A program made the position numbers and the translations under genes. From NCBI GenBank assembly GCA_029259995.1, contig JAJDEC010000323.1, forward strand, positions 1 to 21,838: 21,838 nucleotides of DNA, read 5' to 3'. The stretch is from Phycisphaerae bacterium (GTDB lineage: Bacteria; Planctomycetota; Phycisphaerae; UBA1845; UTPLA1). The notes under the pieces are model-generated. The model did not search any database. It was not told the DNA's origin and saw only the letters and a list, made by a program, of their open reading frames with translations. Position 1 is the stretch's first letter, and each line of letters opens with the position of its first letter. Positions 16,614-21,838 of the stretch are shown piece by piece.

Positions 16614-19600
16614 TGAGTTCCCCGCTTCACGATCGCGCCGGCGAAATCCTCCTCCAGGCGATCAGTATGCCGACGGATGCGCGCTTGCGTTTCGTCGAGT
16701 CGGCTTGCGCAGGGGATTCGAATCTGCGAGACGAAGTAGAGTCCCTGCTCCGCGCACACAGCGTGGCGCTGCCTATTCTGGATGCGCCGCACGACGCTGC
16801 CGCCGGCCCGTTGGTGGCAGAGGATGACGATCGGTTCATCGGCGCTCGATTTGGCGCATTTCATATTCTCAGCAAAGTGGCATCCGGCGGAATGGGCGTC
16901 GTATACCGGGCGGAGCAGGACCATCCGCGCCGGATCGTCGCCATCAAGTTATTGCGGCGCGGCCTGTCCGAACGATCCGCTATTCGCAGGTTTCAGTTCG
17001 AAGTGCAGGCACTGGGCTTATTGCAACACGCCGGCATCGCCCAGATTTTCGAGGCTGGCGTTGAGGACCAAGACGGCGTCAGCATTCCGTATTTCGCAAT
17101 GGAGTATGTAGACGGCGGCCGTTCGATCACCGATTTCGCCATTGAGCGATGCCTGTCGAAACGAGAAAGGCTCAACCTGGTCGCACAGGTCTGCGACGCC
17201 GTTCACAGTGGCCATCAAAAAGGCATCATTCATCGCGATCTCAAGCCTGACAACATACTCGTCGACGAAAGCGGTCAGCCCAAAGTCATCGATTTCGGCG
17301 TGGCCCGCGCGACAGATGCCGATCTTCACGTCACGACGCAGCATTCGGAAATCGGCCGGCTGATCGGCACGCTCCCGTACATGAGCCCGGAGCAGCTCAC
17401 TGGAGACCCTGGACAAGTCGATATCCGAGCAGATGTTTACGCCCTCGGAGTCGTATTGTACGAACTCCTGGTCGGGCAGTTGCCGATCAGCGGACCATGG
17501 ACAACGCTTGTTGATGCAGTATTCGCCATCCGGGAGCATCCACCTCGCAGGCTCGGAAGTGTCGATATCACGCTTCGAGGCGACATCGAGACGATCGCCG
17601 CCAAGGCGCTTGAGAAAGACAAATCCCGCCGCTACCAGTCGACGGCCGAGTTCGCCGCCGACATTCGTCGTTTCCTGAGTGATGAACCAATCAGTGCCCG
17701 GCCGCCAACGGCAATGTACCAGTTACGCATGTTCGCCCGGCGCAATCGCGGGCTGGTTCGCGGCGCAGTTTTCGGGGCGGCTGCACTTCTGATCGGCGCC
17801 GTCATTTCGATCCAGCAGGCCTACGTCGCAACGACGGCGCGGAATCTCGCACAGCGCGAGGGCGTTCGTTCCCAGTATCAGGCCTATCTGGCCGGGATCG
17901 CGGCGGCAGGCGCCGCGACAGAGAATCATGACGTCCCGTTGGCGCGCCGGAGTCTTCATCGAACGCCGGAGGTTTTCCGTGGGTGGGAATGGCATTACTT
18001 GAGAGGCCGACTCGATCAGAGCTTGTTGGTCATACCTGTTGCGACGCTTCCCAGAGTCCGTCACGGTCAATTTTTGGATTTCAATGTCATCGGAGCGTGG
18101 GACACCGCTGTAAGCGCCTGGGCGCGTTGGGATGCCGAAACCGGTGCGCAGCTCGCGCCGCTTCCCGCTCCGTGCCTTGCCATGGTCAATCGGACACGAT
18201 CTGCCCAACTCATCACGCAGGACAATGCGCTCACAGTCGAGCAGTTTGAAACCGGCCGGCGGCGCACATTTCGACTCGCCGAAGTCGGCATGCCAAGCAA
18301 TGCAACGATACACCTCAGCGACAACGGAAAGTGGTTGTCTGCCAATTCTCTGGGCTCTGCGGCGATAATCCATCTCGAAACCCAGGAAGTGTTCAACGTT
18401 GCCCTGTCGGTGTTTCCCGTCGGATTCGCTCCGTCGGCAGTCAGCAATCACGGGCAATTGGCTGTGGGCACTGGCCTCGAAGGAAAGCCCGCGATCTGGG
18501 ATGCACGCGCAGGAACTTTGCGCGCCTTCGAGAAAGCCACGGCCCCTGGAAACGATCTTGTGTTTGCGCCGAACAATGCGCGCGTCGCCGCCGTACTCAG
18601 CGACGCAACCGTGCGACTGTGGGATGCCACATCCGCAAAGTTACTGGCCACGGGACACGGCCACTCCAATGCGGCGACGGTGGTGCGATTCAGCCCCGAC
18701 GGATCGTTGATTGCGACCGCCGGCCGAGATCGTACTGTCCGATTATGGTCCGCCGATTCTCTCGATCCACTCGCCGTTCTGCACGGGCATGATGACGCGA
18801 TCGCGAGCCTTGAGTTCAACGAATCGGGCACTCGAATTGTCACTGTCGGTGCTGAATCGGACCAGACGATTCGCATCTGGGACATCACGAATCACGGCAA
18901 TCGCACGGTCCTGAGCGGTCATGGCGACTACGTGTATCCGGTCGCAGTGAGTCACGATGGTAATACAATCGCCTCAGGTGCCGGTGACAACGAAATTCGA
19001 CTATGGAACGCGAACCAACTGATCGCTGGGAAGCGTTTGATTGGACATACGGGGCATCTGATCAAGTTGAAATTCAGTCCGGATGACAGTCGTCTCTTGT
19101 CATTTGGCGGAGACGAAACGTTGCGTATCTGGGACGTTGCCAGCGGTGTCGAGATCCGTCGTCACAAGTGGCTGGGAAACGGCACTGGCCTTGCATGGCA
19201 TCCCGATGGATCACATGTCTATCTTCCGGACTCGGGTATCGAATCGATTTCGCTTTGGAACACGGAGACTGGCGAAATGGAAACGCATCCGTTTGCGCGA
19301 CTCGCTGAAATCAGTCACGGTCCCGTGAGCGCTGATGGAGAATACGCCGTCGTTCAGATTGACAGTCGACACACCGTGGTTCGCATTCGGGATGCGACGC
19401 CGGTGCTTTCAGGTCCGATTGGCCATATCTTCGAGTTCGGGCCAGCCGCATCGGGACGTCGATTGGCGGCGATCCAGACTGGCAGCCCGTGTGTTGTGGA
19501 GGTGTGGGATTTGGAAACGCACAACCGCGTCGGCTTGTTGCGCGGCCATTCCGGCCGCAGCGTCTGGGACATTGCCTTTTCACCTGATGGGTCTCGAATC

Positions 19601-19804
19601 GTAACGGCCGGCGACGACGAGGTCATTCGCGTCTGGGACGCGTCGACGATGGACGAAATCGTCCAGCTTCGTGGACATACATCTTATGTATGGTCCCTGG
19701 TATTCCGCCCCGATGGCACGCAGCTGATTTCCGGCTCGGGCGACGCCACGGTGCGAGTGTGGGATACTATTTCGTTGTCTGATCGATACATGTCTCTCGA
19801 TTGA
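16613..19804 (+). CDS. Membrane Ser/Thr protein kinase with C-terminal WD40 propeller
   Basis: The product has 1063 residues. After an N-terminal helical stretch (LRDEVESLLRAHS, 38-50) comes a complete Hanks-type kinase domain (about 80-355): glycine loop ASGGMGVVYRAEQ (90-102), catalytic K112, E130, HRDLKPDN with D209 and N214, DFG with D227, TLPYMSPEQL (253-262) and DIRADVYALGVVLYELL (270-286). All catalytic residues are present. One membrane helix lies at about 384-400. The outer C-terminal part (about 600-1055) has at least ten WD40-type repeats ending in IWDITN, LWNANQ, IWDVAS, VWDLET, VWDAST and VWDTIS, with RFSPDGS and AFSPDGS turns, enough for one or two propellers. The WD40 part probably senses a ligand or protein partner, and the kinase phosphorylates cytoplasmic targets, perhaps the sigma factor of the overlapping upstream gene. 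Confidence 0.95.
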   Translation: MSSPLHDRAGEILLQAISMPTDARLRFVESACAGDSNLRDEVESLLRAHSVALPILDAPHDAAAGPLVAEDDDRFIGARFGAFHILSKVASGGMGVVYRAEQDHPRRIVAIKLLRRGLSERSAIRRFQFEVQALGLLQHAGIAQIFEAGVEDQDGVSIPYFAMEYVDGGRSITDFAIERCLSKRERLNLVAQVCDAVHSGHQKGIIHRDLKPDNILVDESGQPKVIDFGVARATDADLHVTTQHSEIGRLIGTLPYMSPEQLTGDPGQVDIRADVYALGVVLYELLVGQLPISGPWTTLVDAVFAIREHPPRRLGSVDITLRGDIETIAAKALEKDKSRRYQSTAEFAADIRRFLSDEPISARPPTAMYQLRMFARRNRGLVRGAVFGAAALLIGAVISIQQAYVATTARNLAQREGVRSQYQAYLAGIAAAGAATENHDVPLARRSLHRTPEVFRGWEWHYLRGRLDQSLLVIPVATLPRVRHGQFLDFNVIGAWDTAVSAWARWDAETGAQLAPLPAPCLAMVNRTRSAQLITQDNALTVEQFETGRRRTFRLAEVGMPSNATIHLSDNGKWLSANSLGSAAIIHLETQEVFNVALSVFPVGFAPSAVSNHGQLAVGTGLEGKPAIWDARAGTLRAFEKATAPGNDLVFAPNNARVAAVLSDATVRLWDATSAKLLATGHGHSNAATVVRFSPDGSLIATAGRDRTVRLWSADSLDPLAVLHGHDDAIASLEFNESGTRIVTVGAESDQTIRIWDITNHGNRTVLSGHGDYVYPVAVSHDGNTIASGAGDNEIRLWNANQLIAGKRLIGHTGHLIKLKFSPDDSRLLSFGGDETLRIWDVASGVEIRRHKWLGNGTGLAWHPDGSHVYLPDSGIESISLWNTETGEMETHPFARLAEISHGPVSADGEYAVVQIDSRHTVVRIRDATPVLSGPIGHIFEFGPAASGRRLAAIQTGSPCVVEVWDLETHNRVGLLRGHSGRSVWDIAFSPDGSRIVTAGDDEVIRVWDASTMDEIVQLRGHTSYVWSLVFRPDGTQLISGSGDATVRVWDTISLSDRYMSLD

Positions 19805-20053
19805 AGCATGGCCCGACGATTATTTCCCCGCATGCAGAGCACATGTCACCCCTGCGTGCGTACCGGGACGCACGAAGATTCCGCTTGTCGACGTCACGAC
19901 AATTCCTCTCGCAATATTCGACAGGAAGCGCAGTCCGCGTGTCTACAGTCGATCCATCTGCAACTGCCCGACCCCAAGTTCGCCTTCCTGTGTCGATGTC
20001 CGACTTGATCTCGGTAGGCACTGCTTCGAGAATTCTGAACTGCCGTCGCGCGA
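19805..20053. other. Convergent spacer between kinase and hemL
   Basis: The stretch has short open frames on both strands but none has a recognisable product or ribosome site. I saw no clear stem followed by a T-run. A 13-base palindrome-like GCGATC-A-GATCGC (20050-20062) overlaps the end of hemL and is probably coding chance. Confidence 0.5.
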
Positions 20054-21382
20054 TCAGATCGCCTTGAGTGCATGTTGGACCGCAGCAACAGCGGCGTCGA
20101 CGACGGGATAGTCATGCGCGAGCGAAATGAACCATGCCTCGTGATGACTCGGTGGCAGATGCACCCCCACTTCAAGCATCTCATGGAAGAACCTGCCGAA
20201 TTGTGCACTGTTTGCGGCGTTCGCGTCTTGCCCGTCTTTCACGGCGGATATTCCGAAATAGAGCGTCAGCATCGATCCGACGCGCTGAACGCACGCGCTA
20301 ACGCCTGCGTCTCGGATTGCACGGACGAGGCCATCTTCCAGGTGTGCACCAATCTGCTCGAGCTGTCGATATGCCGACGCATTCAGAAGTTCAAGCGTCG
20401 CAGCGCCCGCCGTCATGGCGATCGGGTTTCCGGAGAGCGTCCCGGCCTGGTAGACGGGACCGGCGGGTGCGACGAGATCCATGAGTTCCGAGGGTCCGCC
20501 GTATGCACCGACGGGCATTCCGCCGCCGATGACCTTGCCGAACGTCGTCAAATCCGGATCAATGTCGAACAGCGATTGCGCCCCCCCCGCCGACAAGCGA
20601 AAGCCCGTCATGACTTCGTCGAAAATCAGCAGGGCGCCGTGCACGCGCGTCAAGGTTCGCAGCCCATCGAGAAAGCCGGGCACCGGTGGCACGACGCCCA
20701 TGTTGCCTGCAACGGGCTCGACAATGATGGCGGCGATGTCGTCCGCGTGCATCCTGAACAATGCGGCGACGGATTCGAGATCATTGTACGTCGCAGTGAG
20801 CGTCTGATGCGCTGCGGCCCGCGTGACGCCGGGCGAATCCGGATGGCCGAACGTGGCGGCGCCCGATCCGGCGCTGACGAGCATGCTGTCGGCGTGGCCG
20901 TGATAGCCACCGGCGAACTTGATGATCAGATCGCGCCGCGTCGCCGCCCGCGCGATGCGTATTGCACTCATCACGGCCTCAGTGCCGGAATTCACCATGC
21001 GCACTTTGTCGATGGAAGGTACGCGTCGAACCATCTCCGTCGCGAGTACCACTTCCTGCGGACATGGCGTTCCGAAGCTGAGACTTTGACCCACAGCCGA
21101 TTTGACGCGCTCGATCACTTGCGGATTCGCGTGACCGACGATTGCCGCCCCCCAGCCGCCGACAAAGTCGATGTAGCGGCGGCAATCGACGTCAAACAGG
21201 TGAGCGCCAAAGCCACGCTCGATGAATCGTGGCGTGCCTCCGACGGATCGGAACGATCGTACAGGCGAATTGACGCCGCCCGGAATGCAGTCCTGTGCTT
21301 CGTCGAACAATCGATCGGAATTGCTCGTTGAATTCTTCACGCGGGGCGCACTCGTTCTTTTCCTAGACAAACCAAGACTCAT
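20054..21382 (-). CDS. hemL: Glutamate-1-semialdehyde 2,1-aminomutase
   Basis: The product has 442 residues, close to the usual length of about 430. It converts glutamate-1-semialdehyde to 5-aminolevulinate in the C5 route to tetrapyrroles, in the cytoplasm, using PLP/PMP. Family marks are IPGGVNSPVRSFRSVGGTP (33-51), GGWGAAIVGHANP (75-87), NSGTEAVMSAIRIARAAT (131-148), FAGGYHGHADSML (156-168), FDEVMTGFRL (254-263) and the PLP lysine K283 in FGKVIGGGMPVGAYGG. ATG 21382 is chosen because GGAGG (21391-21395) lies eight bases upstream and the N-terminus then has a typical length; a longer frame to 21481 would run back into hemB. The gene overlaps the 3' end of hemB by 20 bases. An 8-C run (20581-20588, GGG GGG codons) is in frame and intact. 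Confidence 0.96.
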   Translation of the reverse strand: MSLGLSRKRTSAPRVKNSTSNSDRLFDEAQDCIPGGVNSPVRSFRSVGGTPRFIERGFGAHLFDVDCRRYIDFVGGWGAAIVGHANPQVIERVKSAVGQSLSFGTPCPQEVVLATEMVRRVPSIDKVRMVNSGTEAVMSAIRIARAATRRDLIIKFAGGYHGHADSMLVSAGSGAATFGHPDSPGVTRAAAHQTLTATYNDLESVAALFRMHADDIAAIIVEPVAGNMGVVPPVPGFLDGLRTLTRVHGALLIFDEVMTGFRLSAGGAQSLFDIDPDLTTFGKVIGGGMPVGAYGGPSELMDLVAPAGPVYQAGTLSGNPIAMTAGAATLELLNASAYRQLEQIGAHLEDGLVRAIRDAGVSACVQRVGSMLTLYFGISAVKDGQDANAANSAQFGRFFHEMLEVGVHLPPSHHEAWFISLAHDYPVVDAAVAAVQHALKAI

Positions 21383-21838
21383 CTTCGGAACCTCCATCGG
21401 CAAGCCATCTGGCGGCCTCGAGTGCGTAGTACGTAATGATTGTGTCCGCGCCGGCCCGTTTGATAGACAACAGCGACTCAAGAACGACGCGTCGTTCGTC
21501 GATCCAACCGTTGGCTGCGGCCGCCTTGATCAAACTGTATTCGCCGCTGACCTGGTACGCGGCGATGGGCGTGGATTCGAACCGATCACGCAGTCTGGCG
21601 ATGACATCGAGATAACTCAGCGCGGGCTTGACCATGATCGCGTCGGCGCCTTCAGAGATATCGAGTTCCGCTTCGGCGAATGCCTCGCGGACGTTTGACG
21701 GGTCCATTTGATGCGATCGTCGATCGCCGAACTTCGGCGCACAGTCGACGGCATCGCGGAAGGGTCCGTAGAACGAAGCCGCGTATTTGACGGCGTACGA
21801 GAGGATGCCCGTCTCGCTGAAACCCTGTTCGTCAAGCG
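21363..21838 (-). CDS. hemB: Porphobilinogen synthase (5-aminolevulinate dehydratase), 5' part outside window
   Basis: The visible C-terminal 157 residues are about half of a normal enzyme of roughly 325. The protein condenses two 5-aminolevulinates to porphobilinogen. The pieces ILSYAVKYAASFYGPFRDAV and MVKPALSYLDVI carry the two active-site lysines that bind the two substrate molecules (codons 21786-21788 and 21627-21629). QMDPSNVREAF, SGEYSLIKAAAANGWIDE and LESLLSIKRAGADTIITYYA also match the family. Reading frame is open to the window edge, with no ATG needed. It overlaps hemL by 20 bases and so would be translated from the same message, putting consecutive pathway enzymes under common control. 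Confidence 0.95.
   Translation of the reverse strand, partial: LDEQGFSETGILSYAVKYAASFYGPFRDAVDCAPKFGDRRSHQMDPSNVREAFAEAELDISEGADAIMVKPALSYLDVIARLRDRFESTPIAAYQVSGEYSLIKAAAANGWIDERRVVLESLLSIKRAGADTIITYYALEAARWLADGGSEDESWFV

Noticed and set aside
20581..20588. Eight-C run in hemL as a possible frameshift
   Set aside because: The frame reads through to conserved residues on both sides (RLSAGGAQSLFD), so the gene is intact.
20072..21331. Plus-strand open frame of 419 codons
   Set aside because: It lies fully antisense to hemL, which has all PLP-enzyme motifs.

Overview
The window is G+C-rich bacterial DNA that most resembles a planctomycete, probably of the Phycisphaerae kind. This is inferred from gene families and not proven. 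The signs are a secreted matrixin-type metalloprotease carrying GEVED, dockerin-like and six-cysteine 'GACC...YQGDG' repeats, a PF07638-type ECF sigma factor coupled to a Ser/Thr kinase with a WD40 propeller, and several short-overlap operons.

Layout. (1) 1-1092, minus: N-terminal 364 residues of a B12-binding-type radical SAM protein that runs off the left edge. (2) 1093-2445: gene-poor DNA with a probable IS3 OrfA scrap (1875-1949), a G/C hairpin and a possible promoter with an inverted repeat (2262-2291). (3) 2446-7458, plus: a two-gene unit for export, made of a small signal-peptide protein followed 3 nt later by a 1479-residue zinc metalloprotease. (4) 15121-7720, minus: a five-gene overlapping operon of ECF sigma factor, zinc-type transmembrane anti-sigma factor, RND permease, periplasmic adaptor and TolC-like outer-membrane factor. 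(5) 15122-15989: spacer between two divergent ECF modules, holding a decayed IS3-family orfA. (6) 15990-19804, plus: a second ECF sigma factor overlapping a membrane Ser/Thr kinase-WD40 gene. (7) 21838-20054, minus: hemB (3' half) overlapping hemL, two early steps of tetrapyrrole synthesis.

How the genes work together. The sigma/anti-sigma pair sits at the head of the efflux operon, with every junction overlapping. This suggests that an envelope signal sensed by the anti-sigma factor releases the sigma factor to transcribe its own operon, including the complete tripartite pump. The right-hand sigma/kinase pair looks like a separate signalling module in which phosphorylation may control the sigma factor. 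The metalloprotease is probably a large secreted or surface protein and the small protein before it a secreted partner. HemB and HemL make 5-aminolevulinate and porphobilinogen. No tRNA, rRNA, CRISPR array or intact mobile element was seen. The least-described items are the 55-residue tandem repeat inside the protease catalytic region, the six-cysteine array, and the four-cysteine periplasmic domain of the anti-sigma factor.
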